64,000 nt of DNA, taken from positions 124,001-188,000 of the forward strand of contig NZ_KE383928.1 in assembly GCF_000422825.1 (NCBI RefSeq). Reading direction: 5' to 3'. The first letter of the stretch is position 1. Every line of letters starts with the position of its first letter. A model generated the notes under the pieces. It was not told the origin of the DNA. It did no database searches and saw nothing but the letters and a program-made list of their open reading frames with translations. Of this stretch, positions 33,872-44,404 are shown piece after piece. Source of the stretch: Nocardioides insulae DSM 17944. Its GTDB lineage: Bacteria; Actinomycetota; Actinomycetes; Propionibacteriales; Nocardioidaceae. A program made the translations under genes and the position numbers.

Positions 33872-34812
33872 TTCGCGCCCAGGCACTCACCAAGCGCTTC
33901 GGCGCCGATCAGATCGCCGTCGACGGGATCGACTTCACCGTCGAACCCGGACGCGTGACCGGCTTCCTCGGACCCAACGGCGCCGGCAAGTCCACCACGA
34001 TGCGGATGATCCTCGGTCTGGACGCACCCACGTCCGGACGGGTCACCGTCAACGGCCATCCGTACGGCGCCGGACCGGCGCCGCTGCGGGAGATCGGCGC
34101 GCTGCTCGAAGCCCACGCCATCCACCCCGGCCGCTCGGCTCGCAACCACCTACGCTGGCTGGCGGCCAGCAACGGCATCCCGGTCGGCAGGGTCGACGAG
34201 GTGCTCGACATGGTGGGGCTCGACAGCGTCGCCACCCGTCGGGCGGGCAAGTTCTCCCTCGGGATGGGCCAGCGGCTCGGGATCGCGGCCGCGATGCTGG
34301 GCGACCCGCCGGTGGTGATCCTCGACGAGCCGGTCAACGGGCTCGACCCCGAGGGCATCCGCTGGGTGCGGGAGTTCGCCAAGCAGTTGGCCGCAGAGGG
34401 CCGGACCGTGTTCATCTCCAGCCACCTGATGTCGGAGATGGCGCTGATGGCCGACCACCTGATCGTGATCGGCCGGGGTCGGATCCTGGCCGACTCCTCG
34501 ATGGGCGAGTTCATGCGGGAGCACGCCTCGTCGTACGTGCGGGTCAAGACGCCCACCGTCGCTGAGGCGAAGGGGCTGCTGACCGGTCAGGGGGTCGAGG
34601 TGAACGCCGTGGACGACGAGCTTCGCGTCGTCGGGCTGGACGCCAGCCGGGTCGGCGACCTGCTCTGCGGCCGCGGCCTGGTGCTGCACGAGCTCACCCT
34701 GGTCAGCGCCTCCCTGGAGGAGGCGTTCATGGCCCTGACCGCCGACGCCGTCGAATACCACGCCCACGCTGGGCGTCCCCGCGACGCCGTCCTGGAAGGA
34801 GCGGTCCGATGA
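33868..34812 (+). CDS. ABC transporter ATP-binding protein (ABC-2 type)
   Basis: 314 residues. Walker A GPNGAGKSTTMRMI, an atypical signature SLGMGQRLGIAAAML in place of LSGGQ, Walker B VVILDEPVNGLDPEG and the switch histidine in FISSHLMSE. The C-terminal 90 residues are the extension usual in ABC-2 exporters of antibiotics or lipids. It overlaps the permease gene by four bases. The substrate cannot be told; drug or bacteriocin export and self-protection are common roles. Confidence 0.92.
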   Translation: MIRAQALTKRFGADQIAVDGIDFTVEPGRVTGFLGPNGAGKSTTMRMILGLDAPTSGRVTVNGHPYGAGPAPLREIGALLEAHAIHPGRSARNHLRWLAASNGIPVGRVDEVLDMVGLDSVATRRAGKFSLGMGQRLGIAAAMLGDPPVVILDEPVNGLDPEGIRWVREFAKQLAAEGRTVFISSHLMSEMALMADHLIVIGRGRILADSSMGEFMREHASSYVRVKTPTVAEAKGLLTGQGVEVNAVDDELRVVGLDASRVGDLLCGRGLVLHELTLVSASLEEAFMALTADAVEYHAHAGRPRDAVLEGAVR

Positions 34813-35621
34813 GCACCGCTATCGCAGCCACCGCGACTCTCCCCGCGGTGGACCGCAGCCCTGGGTTCGGGGCGGTCCTGCGGGCCGAGTGGATCAAACT
34901 GATCAGCGTCCGCTCGACGTGGTGGACCCTGCTGCTCACCTTCGTCCTCGGCGCGGGACTGACCATCCTGATGTGCTGGGGCAACGCGGAGTGGCTCGCC
35001 TCGCCCGAGGCCGACGAGTCGCCCGGCTCCTTCATCACCTGGGGCATGATGATCGCCCAGATCTGCGCGGTGATCCTCGGTGCGCTGGTGGTCACCACCG
35101 AGTACGGCACCGGCATGGTCCGGACCAGCTTCGCCGCCGTACCCGCCCGGGGGAAGGTGCTGCTCGCCAAGGCCGTGCTCGTCGGGGGAGTCATGCTCGT
35201 GCTCGGTACGGCGACCGCCCTGGTCGGCTACTACGGCGGCAACTACTTCCTCGATCGCGAGGGCATCGGCCTGGCGCTCGAAGGTGATGTCCTGCGGGCC
35301 ATGTACGGCAGTGGGCTCTTCCTGGCCGGGATCGCGCTGTTCACCCTGGGGCTGGGATTCGTGCTGCGCCACACCGCGGGCACCATCTCCATCTCGTTGG
35401 CGCTGATGCTGATCCTCGGCAATCTGGTGATGATCATCCCCGGTGAGGTGGGCGAATGGCTCACCAAGCTGATGCCGGGCAATGCCGGCTCGGCGATCGC
35501 GGCGCCGGTGCCCTTCAACCCGATGTTGCTCGACCCCTGGCCCGGTCTCGCGGTCTTCGCCGCCGAGACGCTGGTCGTGCTGCTGCTCGCCTGGGTGCTC
35601 GTCCGGCGGCGGGACGCGTGA
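34809..35621 (+). CDS. ABC-2 type transporter permease
   Basis: 270 residues with six membrane segments. The first (WWTLLLTFVLGAGLTILMC) follows an amphipathic EWIKLISVRST stretch, the standard start of ABC-2 permeases. GTGMVRTSFAAVPARGKVLLAKA is the conserved region between the second and third segments. It works with the ATPase encoded immediately upstream (four-base overlap). Confidence 0.9.
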   Translation: MSTAIAATATLPAVDRSPGFGAVLRAEWIKLISVRSTWWTLLLTFVLGAGLTILMCWGNAEWLASPEADESPGSFITWGMMIAQICAVILGALVVTTEYGTGMVRTSFAAVPARGKVLLAKAVLVGGVMLVLGTATALVGYYGGNYFLDREGIGLALEGDVLRAMYGSGLFLAGIALFTLGLGFVLRHTAGTISISLALMLILGNLVMIIPGEVGEWLTKLMPGNAGSAIAAPVPFNPMLLDPWPGLAVFAAETLVVLLLAWVLVRRRDA

Positions 35622-35735
35622 GCTGAGGAGGTCGATCCGGCCTCTGGCCGCCCGGCCCGTCGCAGCAGCGACGGGCCGGGCCGGTTGTCGGTGCCGCACC
35701 TGCTGACTGTCGGTGGTGGTCGATAGGTTCGGGGC

Positions 35736-38700
35736 GTGCTTCATCTCCACCGCTCCTCGCGCACCGATCTGCTCGCCGACGCCCTCGGCGAGCTGCTTGC
35801 TTCGCCGCTGGACGACCCGTTCGCCGAGGAGGTCGTGGTGGTGCCCGCGCGGGGGGTCGAGAGGTGGCTCTCGCAGCGGCTCTCCCATCGACTCGGGGTC
35901 GGTGGGCGCGGGGGCGACGGGATCTGCGCGGGGGTCTCCTTCCGATCCCCCCGCGCCCTGTTCGCAGGTCTCGAGCGCACCGATGAGCACGATCCCTGGT
36001 CGGCACAGGCACTGGTGTGGCCGGTGCTCGCGGCACTCGATTCCTCCCTCGACCAGCCGTGGGCGCGCACCCTGGCAAGGCACCTCGGCCACGGTCTCTC
36101 CGGCGGGGTGGCCGAGGACGAGGCCGAGCTGCGCCGGGGGCGGCGCTACGCCGTGGCCCGCCGGCTGGCCCGGTTGTTCGCGGCGTACGCCGTCCAGCGG
36201 CCGGCGCTGATCGCCGACTGGGCCGCTGGTCGCGACACCGACGGCCAGGGCTCCGACGTGCCGGCCGACCTCGCCTGGCAGCCACCGCTGTGGCGCCGCG
36301 CGGCCGAGCTCGTGGCCGGGCCGACGCCGACCGAGCGACATGCCCGGACGCTCACCCGCCTCGCAGAGCAGCCCGACCTGCTCGACCTGCCGGCCCGGGT
36401 GTCGGTGTTCGGCCACACCCGGCTGGCCGAGGGCGAGACCAGCCTGCTGGCCGGCCTGGCCGAGCATCGCGACGTGCACCTGTGGCTGCCGCACCCTTCC
36501 GCGGACCAGTGGGAGCGGCTGCGCGGTGTGACCGGTGTGGTGGCGCGGCGGGCCGACCGCACCCACGAGTCGGTCCAGCACCCCCTTCTCGCCGCCCTCG
36601 GTCGCGACACCCGTGAGCTCCAGCGCGGTCTCTCCGGACTTCCGGGGAGCGATGAGCACGTCGGCGAACCACCGCCACTCGCGGATCACCTGCTCGGTTG
36701 GCTCCAGGCCGACCTGCGCGCCAACCGGGTGGGACCGGCGTCGGAGCGACCGCTGCGCCGGGCCGACCGCTCGGTGCAGGTGCACGCCTGCCACGGCCCG
36801 GCCCGCCAGGTCGAGGTGTTGCGGGAGGTCCTGCTCGGCCTGCTCAGCGACCGCCCCGACCTCGAGCCCCGCGACGTCTTGGTGATGTGCCCCGACATCG
36901 AGACCTACGCGCCCCTGATCCAGGCGAGCTTCGGGCTGGGTGAGGCGGTCGAGGAGGACGGGCACCCCGGTCACCGGCTCCGGGTGCGGCTGGCCGACCG
37001 CGCCCTCGACCAGACCAATCCGCTCCTTGCCCTCGCGCTGCGGCTGCTCGACCTCGCGGGTGGCCGAGGCGGTGCCGGTGAGGTGCTGGACCTGGCTCAC
37101 GAGGCGCCGGTGCGACGCCGGTTCCGGTTCCGCGAGGACGACCTCGAGCAGCTGGTCACCTGGGTCGAGCGGGCCGGGGTGCGCTGGGGGTTCGATGCCT
37201 CCCACCGGGAGCCGTTCGGGCTGGCTGACTACGCCGCCAACACCTGGCGCTTCGGCCTCGACCGGCTACTCACCGGGGTCGCCCTCTCCGACGACAGCGA
37301 GGCCGGGCTGCCGGGCGTGCTGCCGGTCGACGACGTCGGCAGTGGCGACGTCGATCTGCTCGGCCGGCTCGCCGAGCTGGTCGACCGTCTCCGGATCGCC
37401 ACCGACCGCCTCACCGGGGTCCGGCCGCTGGGGCAGTGGCTCACCGCGATCGAGGAGGGCGTCGGTTCGCTCTGCTCGGTGAGCGCCGCCGACGGCTGGC
37501 AGCTCGGCCAGCTGCAGCGGGTTCTGCGCGAGCTGGCCGCCGAGGCGGGCGAGGGGCCCGACCTCCGGTTGCCCGACGTCCGCGAGATGCTCGCCGGCCA
37601 GCTCGTCGGCCGGCCGACGCGGGCCAACTTCCGTACCGGCACCCTCACGGTCGCCACCCTGGTGCCGATGCGCTCGGTGCCGCACCGGGTCGTCGCGCTG
37701 CTGGGCCTGGACGACGGAGTGTTCCCCCGCACGGGCAGCACCGACGGCGACGACGTCCTCGTGCGTACGCCGCTGACCGGTGAGCGCGACGTCCGCAGCG
37801 AGGACCGCCAGCTCCTCCTCGACGCGATCCTGGCCGCGACCGAGACGCTGGTGGTCACCTACTCCGGTGCCGGGGAGTTGACCGGCCAGCCGAAGCCGCC
37901 CGCCGTTCCCCTCGGGGAGCTGCTCGACACGCTCGACCTCACCGCGACTCCCGAGAGGCCGGGCACGCGCGTGGCCGAGCTGGTGACCGTGCGACACCCC
38001 CTCCAGCCCTTCGACCCACGCAACCACGAGCCCGACGCGCTGGTGCCCGGCGTCCCGTTCTCCTTCGACGCCGCCGCTCTGACCGGCGCTCGCACCCAGG
38101 GCCGGGATCGCTCGCCCGCCCCGGTCTTCCTGCCGCGCCCGCTGCCGGCCTTGCACACCGACGTGGTCGAGCTCGACGATCTGGTCTCCTTCTACGCCTC
38201 GCCGGTCCGGGCGTTCCTGCGTCAGCGCCTCGGGCTCACCTCGGCCCGGGAGGATGAGCCGCTGGAGGACCGGATCCCGGTCGAGCTGGACGGCCTGGAG
38301 CAGTGGGGAGTGGGGGAGCGGGTGCTCGGCGACATGCTGCGCGGCCTGGATCGCGACGCCTGCATCCGGCGCGAGGTCGACCGCGGCCTGCTCCCGCCCG
38401 GGCAGCTCGGGCTCCGCGTCCTGGAGCGCATCATGCGCCAGGTGCACCCCCTCGGGGTGGAGGCACTGCAGCACCGCCGCACCCCGGCCCGCTCGGTCGA
38501 CGTCGATGTCGATCTCGGCGACGGCAGGGTGCTGCGCGGCACCGTGAGCGAGGTCTACGGCGACCGCCTGGTGCCGGTCAGCTACAGCCGGCTCGGGCCC
38601 AAGCACCGGCTGGCCTCCTGGGTGCGTCTGCTCGCCCTCGCCGCCTCCGACGAGGACCGGTCCTGGCGCAGCTACACCATCGGCCGGCCGGAGAACTTCC

Positions 38701-39071
38701 GCGCGAACAAGTCGTTCGACGCCTCCCAGCTGGGCCCGCTGGACGAGACCGCACCGGTCCTGCTGCGGGACCTGGTCGTGCTGCGCGATCAGGGGCTGTG
38801 CGAGCCCGTCCCGCTGCCGCTGAAGAGCAGCCTCCAATACGCCCGGCAGCGGCGCACCCGCGCCGATGCGGAGGCGGCGTTGGACAAGGCGATGTGGGAG
38901 TGGCGCCGGAGCGGCGGCGAGCGGGAGGACGCCGAGCATGTGCGGGTGTGGGGCGAGCGGGCCCCGCTTCCAGGTCGCGACCGTCCGGGCACCCATGAGA
39001 CGAGTTGGTTCGGTGAGGTGGCGATGCAGGTGTGGAGTCCGCTGCTGAGGGCCGAGGTGGGCAGTCGATGA
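35736..39071 (+). CDS. recC: Exodeoxyribonuclease V gamma subunit RecC
   Basis: 1111 residues from GTG at 35736. Features of RecC: N-terminal inactive-helicase region (MLHLHRSSRTDLLADALGEL, VVVPARGVERWLSQRLSHRLG), the QVHACHGPARQVEVLREVLL and RDVLVMCPDIETYAPLI segments, and a C-terminal nuclease-like fold (VELDDLVSFYASPVRAFLRQRLGL). RecC scans for Chi within RecBCD and channels the strands. It is the first gene of recC-recB-recD, overlapping recB by four bases. Confidence 0.94.
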   Translation: MLHLHRSSRTDLLADALGELLASPLDDPFAEEVVVVPARGVERWLSQRLSHRLGVGGRGGDGICAGVSFRSPRALFAGLERTDEHDPWSAQALVWPVLAALDSSLDQPWARTLARHLGHGLSGGVAEDEAELRRGRRYAVARRLARLFAAYAVQRPALIADWAAGRDTDGQGSDVPADLAWQPPLWRRAAELVAGPTPTERHARTLTRLAEQPDLLDLPARVSVFGHTRLAEGETSLLAGLAEHRDVHLWLPHPSADQWERLRGVTGVVARRADRTHESVQHPLLAALGRDTRELQRGLSGLPGSDEHVGEPPPLADHLLGWLQADLRANRVGPASERPLRRADRSVQVHACHGPARQVEVLREVLLGLLSDRPDLEPRDVLVMCPDIETYAPLIQASFGLGEAVEEDGHPGHRLRVRLADRALDQTNPLLALALRLLDLAGGRGGAGEVLDLAHEAPVRRRFRFREDDLEQLVTWVERAGVRWGFDASHREPFGLADYAANTWRFGLDRLLTGVALSDDSEAGLPGVLPVDDVGSGDVDLLGRLAELVDRLRIATDRLTGVRPLGQWLTAIEEGVGSLCSVSAADGWQLGQLQRVLRELAAEAGEGPDLRLPDVREMLAGQLVGRPTRANFRTGTLTVATLVPMRSVPHRVVALLGLDDGVFPRTGSTDGDDVLVRTPLTGERDVRSEDRQLLLDAILAATETLVVTYSGAGELTGQPKPPAVPLGELLDTLDLTATPERPGTRVAELVTVRHPLQPFDPRNHEPDALVPGVPFSFDAAALTGARTQGRDRSPAPVFLPRPLPALHTDVVELDDLVSFYASPVRAFLRQRLGLTSAREDEPLEDRIPVELDGLEQWGVGERVLGDMLRGLDRDACIRREVDRGLLPPGQLGLRVLERIMRQVHPLGVEALQHRRTPARSVDVDVDLGDGRVLRGTVSEVYGDRLVPVSYSRLGPKHRLASWVRLLALAASDEDRSWRSYTIGRPENFRANKSFDASQLGPLDETAPVLLRDLVVLRDQGLCEPVPLPLKSSLQYARQRRTRADAEAALDKAMWEWRRSGGEREDAEHVRVWGERAPLPGRDRPGTHETSWFGEVAMQVWSPLLRAEVGSR

Positions 39072-42000
39072 CCGATCCCGCTCCGTTCGACCTGACCGGT
39101 GACCTGCCCACCGGCACCACCCTGCTGGAGGCCGGCGCAGGCACCGGCAAGACCTTCACCGTCGCGGCCCTGGTGACCCGCTACGTCGCCGAGGGCGTCG
39201 CCACCCTCGACGAACTGCTGGTCATCACCTTCAGCCGGGCCGCCACCCAGGAGCTCCGTTCCCGGGTGCGCGCCCAGTTGGTCCAGGCCGAGCGGGTGCT
39301 CGCAGACGCCGTCGCCGGGGGCGCTTCCTCCGGCGAGTCCACCGACAACAACCTGCTCCGGCATCTGCTCGCCGCATCCCCCGACGAGCTCTCACAGCGG
39401 CGGCGGCGGCTGCGCGACGCCCTGGCGGCCTTCGACGGCGCCACCATCGCGACCATCCACCAGTTCTGCCAGGTCGTGCTCCGCTCGCTCGGGGTGGCGA
39501 GCGAGAGCGACACCTCGGCGACCCTGGTCGAGTCGCTCGACGAACTGGTGACCGAGGTGGTCGACGACCTCTACCTCGCCCGGTTCGGGCGGGAGGAGGA
39601 GCGACCGCCCTTCGACCGCGAGGCGGCTCTCACCCTCGGCAAGGAGAGCATCGAGCACCAGAACGTCGCGCTGGCCGACCCCGATCCCGACGACGCTCTG
39701 GCCCGCGCCCGGGTCGGGTTCGCCCGCGACGTCCGGGCCGAGGTCGAACGTCGCAAGCAGCGGCTCGGCATCCAGTCCTACGACGACCTGCTGGCGAGGT
39801 TGGCGCGGGCGCTGGAGGCACCGGATGCCCCGGCGCGCGCCCGGATGCGGCAGCGCTGGCGGATCGTGCTGGTCGATGAGTTCCAAGACACCGATCCGGT
39901 CCAGTGGAGCGTCTTCGAGCGGGCCTTCCACGGCGCCTCCACCCTGGTGCTGATCGGCGATCCGAAGCAGGCGATCTACGGGTTCCGCGGCGGCGACGTC
40001 GACACCTACCTCGACGCGGCCGGTGTGGCCGGTCAGCGAGCGACCCTGGTGGTCAACCGCCGTGCCGACGCCGATCTGGTCGCCCGGCTCAACGTCGTCC
40101 TCGGCGGTGCCGGGCTCGGATCCAGCGAGATCATCGCGCATCCCGCGAGCGCCTTCCACGAGGGCACCCGGCTTCACGGGGCACCGCACACGGCGCCGTT
40201 CCGTGTCCGAGCGGTCCGGCGTGACGCTCCGGGGGTGGGAGCGACCGGCCGGGACGGCCTGCTCCGGGCCTCGCCCACCCGATCCTGGATCGCTCGTGAT
40301 GTCGCGGCCGACATCGCCGAGCTGCTCGGTTCCGGGGCGACCTGGAGCGGTGAGGAGATCCGGCCCGAGCACGTTGCGGTGCTCATCTCCAGCCGTTACC
40401 AGGGTGAGGACGTCGAGCGGCAGCTGCGGGCCCTGGGCGTGCCGGCCGTGCTCAACGGCGGGGGCGACGTGTTCGCCACCCCCGCGGCCGACGAGTGGCT
40501 CGCGTTGCTCAAGGCGCTCGAGGCGCCGCACCGCAGCCCGCTCGTGCGGGCGGTGGCCGTCGGCTGCTTCGTCGGCCACCCCGTCGCCGACCTCGCGGCC
40601 CGCGGCGACGAGGTCGAATCCGAGGTGGCCGACCTGCTTCGCGACTGGGCGCTCCAGGTCCGTCGTACCGGCGTCGCCGCCCTGGTCGAGGCCTTCGAGA
40701 CCCGTCAGCTCACCGAGCGCCTGCTCCGCCGCGAGGAGGGCGAGCGGTTGCTCACCGACATCCGCCACCTCGGCCAGATCCTGCACGGGCACGCGTCCCG
40801 CGGCGGTCTCGGGCTCACCGCACTGCTGGAGTGGTTCCGCGACGAGCGGCGACGTACGGCCGCGGGTGAGCGGCCGCTGCGGCTCGACAGCGACGCCGCC
40901 GCGGTGCAGATCATGACGATCCACGGCAGCAAGGGGCTCCAGTTCCCCGTCGTCTACGCCCCGTTCCTCTACGAGGAGTACCAACGACCGATCTCGGTGG
41001 CCCGCTTCCACGACCGCTCCCACGGCCGGCTTCGCCGCCTGCTCGATGTCAGCGGCAGTGGGCGGAGTTGGAGCGCCAGCGTCGCGGCCTACCGGCACGA
41101 GGAGGCCGGCGAGGATCTCCGCAAGCTCTACGTCGCGCTCACCCGTGCCCAATCGCAGGTGGTGGTCTGGTGGGCCCCCACCACCAACACGCCGACCGGA
41201 CCGCTCAACCGGCTGGTCTTCGGGCGACTGCCCGGTGACCGCGACGTGCCCGACGACATCCTGGTGCGTGATGACGATGCGACCGCCTCGATCCTGACCC
41301 GCCTGGAGCGCGACTATTCCGGTCCGGCGGCCGAGCTGGCCGCACCCGTGCAGGCGACGGTGGTGCCCCCGCCGTCCGCGGGGCCGGAGCTCTCGGTGCG
41401 CCGGTTCGACCGGTCGGTCGACACCGGCTGGCGGCGTACCTCCTACTCGGGACTGGTCCGGGTCGAGGAGCAGACCGTCGTGATCAGCGAGCCGGAGAGC
41501 ACCGGCAAGGACGACGAGCCGTTCGAGGAGGACGCCGCGGCGGCGGTGATCGAGCAGCCCGAGGACCCCGGCGTGCGCTCGCCGATGGCCGATCTGCCCG
41601 CTGGGGCGACCTTCGGCTCGCTGGTGCACGCCGTCCTCGAGCACACCGACCCCTCGGATCTGGAGGCACAGCTGCGGCGGCACGTGGCGGAGCAGTTGCG
41701 CTGGTGGCCCGTCCCGGCCGAGGCCGCCGACCTCGCCGAGGCTCTGGACCCCCTGCACCACACGCCGTTGGGACCACTCGCAGACGAGCTCACCCTGGCG
41801 CAGATCCCGCTCACCGACCGCCTGCGCGAGCTCGACTTCGAGATCCCGCTGGCCGGTGGAGACGCCGCTCGCGGAGAGCCGCGTCGGTGGCCGGGCGACG
41901 AGGTGAGGCTGCGCGATCTGGGCCCGCTGCTCCGCCGCCATCTCCCCGCCGACGACCCACTGGCTGATTACGCCGATCGGTTGGAGACGCCCGTCCTGGG

Positions 42001-42436
42001 CGATCAGCCCCTGCGTGGCTACCTCTCCGGCTCCGTGGACGTGGTGCTCCGAGTGCCCGGCGCCGAGGGCGAGCGCTTCGTGGTCGTCGACTACAAGACC
42101 AACAACCTCGGCGAGCACGCGCTCGACTACCGACCGGACGCGCTGGCGGAGGCGATGCTGCACTCGCACTACCCGCTGCAGGCGATGCTCTACTCGGTGG
42201 TGGCACACCGATACCTCCGCTGGCGCCTGCCCGGCTACGAGCCGGCACGCCACCTCGGCGGCGTGCTCTACCTCTACCTCCGGGGGATGTGCGGACCGGA
42301 GACCCCACGCGTCGACGGGCAACCGACCGGGGTGTTCTCGTGGCGGCCGCCGGCCGGGTTCGTCGTCGATCTCTCAGACCTGCTGGACGGCCTGCACCCG
42401 GACCAGCCCGAGCCGGCCGAGGAGATGGCCCGATGA
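39068..42436 (+). CDS. recB: Exodeoxyribonuclease V beta subunit RecB
   Basis: 1122 residues. UvrD-like helicase: Walker A EAGAGTGKTFTVAAL (about residues 20-34), Walker B LVDEFQDTDPVQW, QAIYGFRGGDVDTYLDAA, and the IHGSKGLQFPVVYAPFL motif. The C-terminal nuclease domain has the RecB signature: an Asp in SGSVDVVLRV and DYKTN (VVDYKTNNLG) near residue 1010. It provides the 3'-5' helicase and the only nuclease of the complex. Coupled to recC and recD by four-base overlaps. Confidence 0.95.
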   Translation: MTDPAPFDLTGDLPTGTTLLEAGAGTGKTFTVAALVTRYVAEGVATLDELLVITFSRAATQELRSRVRAQLVQAERVLADAVAGGASSGESTDNNLLRHLLAASPDELSQRRRRLRDALAAFDGATIATIHQFCQVVLRSLGVASESDTSATLVESLDELVTEVVDDLYLARFGREEERPPFDREAALTLGKESIEHQNVALADPDPDDALARARVGFARDVRAEVERRKQRLGIQSYDDLLARLARALEAPDAPARARMRQRWRIVLVDEFQDTDPVQWSVFERAFHGASTLVLIGDPKQAIYGFRGGDVDTYLDAAGVAGQRATLVVNRRADADLVARLNVVLGGAGLGSSEIIAHPASAFHEGTRLHGAPHTAPFRVRAVRRDAPGVGATGRDGLLRASPTRSWIARDVAADIAELLGSGATWSGEEIRPEHVAVLISSRYQGEDVERQLRALGVPAVLNGGGDVFATPAADEWLALLKALEAPHRSPLVRAVAVGCFVGHPVADLAARGDEVESEVADLLRDWALQVRRTGVAALVEAFETRQLTERLLRREEGERLLTDIRHLGQILHGHASRGGLGLTALLEWFRDERRRTAAGERPLRLDSDAAAVQIMTIHGSKGLQFPVVYAPFLYEEYQRPISVARFHDRSHGRLRRLLDVSGSGRSWSASVAAYRHEEAGEDLRKLYVALTRAQSQVVVWWAPTTNTPTGPLNRLVFGRLPGDRDVPDDILVRDDDATASILTRLERDYSGPAAELAAPVQATVVPPPSAGPELSVRRFDRSVDTGWRRTSYSGLVRVEEQTVVISEPESTGKDDEPFEEDAAAAVIEQPEDPGVRSPMADLPAGATFGSLVHAVLEHTDPSDLEAQLRRHVAEQLRWWPVPAEAADLAEALDPLHHTPLGPLADELTLAQIPLTDRLRELDFEIPLAGGDAARGEPRRWPGDEVRLRDLGPLLRRHLPADDPLADYADRLETPVLGDQPLRGYLSGSVDVVLRVPGAEGERFVVVDYKTNNLGEHALDYRPDALAEAMLHSHYPLQAMLYSVVAHRYLRWRLPGYEPARHLGGVLYLYLRGMCGPETPRVDGQPTGVFSWRPPAGFVVDLSDLLDGLHPDQPEPAEEMAR

Positions 42437-44265
42437 CCGAAGACGCGACCCGCTCGCACGCCCGCACCGAGCCCGTCGGCGGAGTGTTGGAGCGGTGGGA
42501 GACCGAGGATCCGGACGATGTCCGCTTCGCCCGCGAAGCGACCGGGCTGCTGCGTGATTTCAACGACGCCAAGGTGCTGACCGCGGCCGACATCCAGGTT
42601 GCGAGCCGGGTGTGTGCGGTCGCCGGGGAGGATTCCGACGAGGTGAGATTGGCCGTCGCCATGGCGGTGCGTGCTCTGCGGCACGGTTCGGTCTGCATCG
42701 ATCTCGACGCGGTCGCCGGTCTCGAGGGCGCCGATGACCTTCCCTGTCCGGAGGACGGCTGGCTCGACCGGGTCCGGGCGAGCACCGCCGTACGCTCGGG
42801 GCTGTTGCGGGTGGAGGGCCCGCTGCTCTATCTCGATCGCTACTGGCGCGAGGAGGGGCAGATGCGTGATGACCTGCTCGACCGGCTCTCCCGGCCGGCG
42901 CCCGCCCTCGACGAGGAACGGCTGGTCGCCGCTGCGGAGCGGCTCTTCCCCGGGGACGGGTACGCCGAGCAGCGTGGGGCCGCACTGGCCGCGGCCAGAC
43001 AGGGCACCACCGTTCTCACCGGCGGGCCGGGCACGGGCAAGACCACCACGGTGGCCGGACTGCTCGCGCTCCTCGCCGAGCAGGCGGCCGGGACGGGCCA
43101 GCGCCTGCGGATCGCGCTGACCGCGCCGACCGGCAAGGCCGCCGCCCGGATGCAGCAGGCCGTCGAAGAGGCACTCCGGGAGCCGAGCGACGGGGCACGG
43201 TTCACCGTCGACGACCGGTCCCGGCTCGCCGGGCTGGGCGCCTCGACCCTGCACCGGCTGCTGGGCTGGGTCCCCGGGGCGCGCACCCGGTTCCGGCACC
43301 ACCGCGCCAACAAGCTTCCGCACGACGTGATCGTCGTCGACGAGACCTCGATGGTCTCGCTGACGATGATGGCCCGCCTGCTCGAAGCGGTGCGCCCCGA
43401 CGCCAGGCTGGTGCTGGTGGGTGACCCCGATCAGCTGGCCAGCGTCGAGGCGGGGGCCGTGCTCGCCGACCTGGTGGGCGGCCTGAGTGCCCGGTCTCCG
43501 GGGTCCGTGGCCGCGCTGCGCACCACCCACCGTTACGGCGAGGGCATCGGCCGGCTCGCGGATGCGTTGCGGCACGGAGACAGCGAGGGTGCGCTGGCGG
43601 CTCTCACCGCCGGTGACGACCGCGTCGCCCTGCTCGACCCCCTCGCCCACGCCGAGGAGCTGCGCCTGCGGCTGCTGGGCCACGCGCGCGCCGTACGCAC
43701 GGCGGCGGTCGCGGGCGACGCCGAGGCGGCGGTGTCCGCGATGGAGGCCCACCGGCTCCTGTGCGCGCACCGAGACGGTCCGTACGGCGTCGCGCACTGG
43801 AACCGGCAGATCGAGCGATGGCTGGCCGACGACCTGGGCGAGAGCCTCTGGCAGGAGTGGTACGTCGGCCGCCCGATCCTGGTCACGGCCAACGACTACG
43901 GGCTCGGGCTCTACAACGGCGACACCGGGGTCGTGGTGCGCGAGGGCCGTGGCGCGGTCGCGATGATCGCCGGTGTGGGCAGCCACCAGCGACTCGCGCT
44001 GGCCCGCCTGGGGGAGGTCGAGACCCTCCATGCGATGACCATCCACAAGAGCCAGGGCTCTCAGGCCGGCGAAGTGACCCTGCTGTTGCCTCCGCCGGAG
44101 TCGCCGCTTCTCACCCGACAGCTCTTCTACACCGCGGTCACCCGGGCCCAGGAGCGCGTGCGAGTGGTCGGCACCGCCGAGTCGGTGCTGGCGGCGGTCG
44201 GGCGGCAGGCCCAGCGAGCGACCGGTCTGCAGCCACGACTCGCGGGCGCGCCCGGTCACGGCTGA
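42433..44265 (+). CDS. recD: Exodeoxyribonuclease V alpha subunit RecD
   Basis: 610 residues. Helicase superfamily 1B: Walker A TGGPGTGKTTTVAGLLA (about residue 195), Walker B VIVVDETSMVSLTMMARLL, VLVGDPDQLASVEAGAVL and the final motif TIHKSQGSQAGEVTLLLP followed by YTAVTRAQERVRV. It is the fast 5'-3' motor of RecBCD. The gene overlaps recB by four bases and ends before a hairpin at 44270-44290. Confidence 0.94.
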   Translation: MTEDATRSHARTEPVGGVLERWETEDPDDVRFAREATGLLRDFNDAKVLTAADIQVASRVCAVAGEDSDEVRLAVAMAVRALRHGSVCIDLDAVAGLEGADDLPCPEDGWLDRVRASTAVRSGLLRVEGPLLYLDRYWREEGQMRDDLLDRLSRPAPALDEERLVAAAERLFPGDGYAEQRGAALAAARQGTTVLTGGPGTGKTTTVAGLLALLAEQAAGTGQRLRIALTAPTGKAAARMQQAVEEALREPSDGARFTVDDRSRLAGLGASTLHRLLGWVPGARTRFRHHRANKLPHDVIVVDETSMVSLTMMARLLEAVRPDARLVLVGDPDQLASVEAGAVLADLVGGLSARSPGSVAALRTTHRYGEGIGRLADALRHGDSEGALAALTAGDDRVALLDPLAHAEELRLRLLGHARAVRTAAVAGDAEAAVSAMEAHRLLCAHRDGPYGVAHWNRQIERWLADDLGESLWQEWYVGRPILVTANDYGLGLYNGDTGVVVREGRGAVAMIAGVGSHQRLALARLGEVETLHAMTIHKSQGSQAGEVTLLLPPPESPLLTRQLFYTAVTRAQERVRVVGTAESVLAAVGRQAQRATGLQPRLAGAPGHG

Positions 44266-44269
44266 CCCC

Positions 44270-44290
44270 ACCCGCCACGCGGTGGCGGGT
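44270..44290 (+). terminator. Terminator after recD
   Basis: ACCCGCCAC and GTGGCGGGT form a 9-bp stem with a GCG loop. Confidence 0.75.
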
Positions 44291-44404
44291 CCACCGATCC
44301 GGCGGTTCATGCCCCCCGCCGCCGACCCGACCCATGTCCGGCGCGGTTCCACACCTTCCGGTGTCTCCCGCCCGTCGAGCAGCGATGGCGGCTAGGGTCG
44401 GTGC

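Noticed and set aside
34587..37205. Very long open frames on the minus strand opposite the ABC permease and recC genes
   Set aside because: They mirror third-position GC of the real plus-strand genes, are dominated by Arg/Gly/His/Gln/Asp low-complexity sequence and cross gene boundaries. The same holds for the minus-strand frames opposite recB (39392-42322), recD and the histidine kinase.
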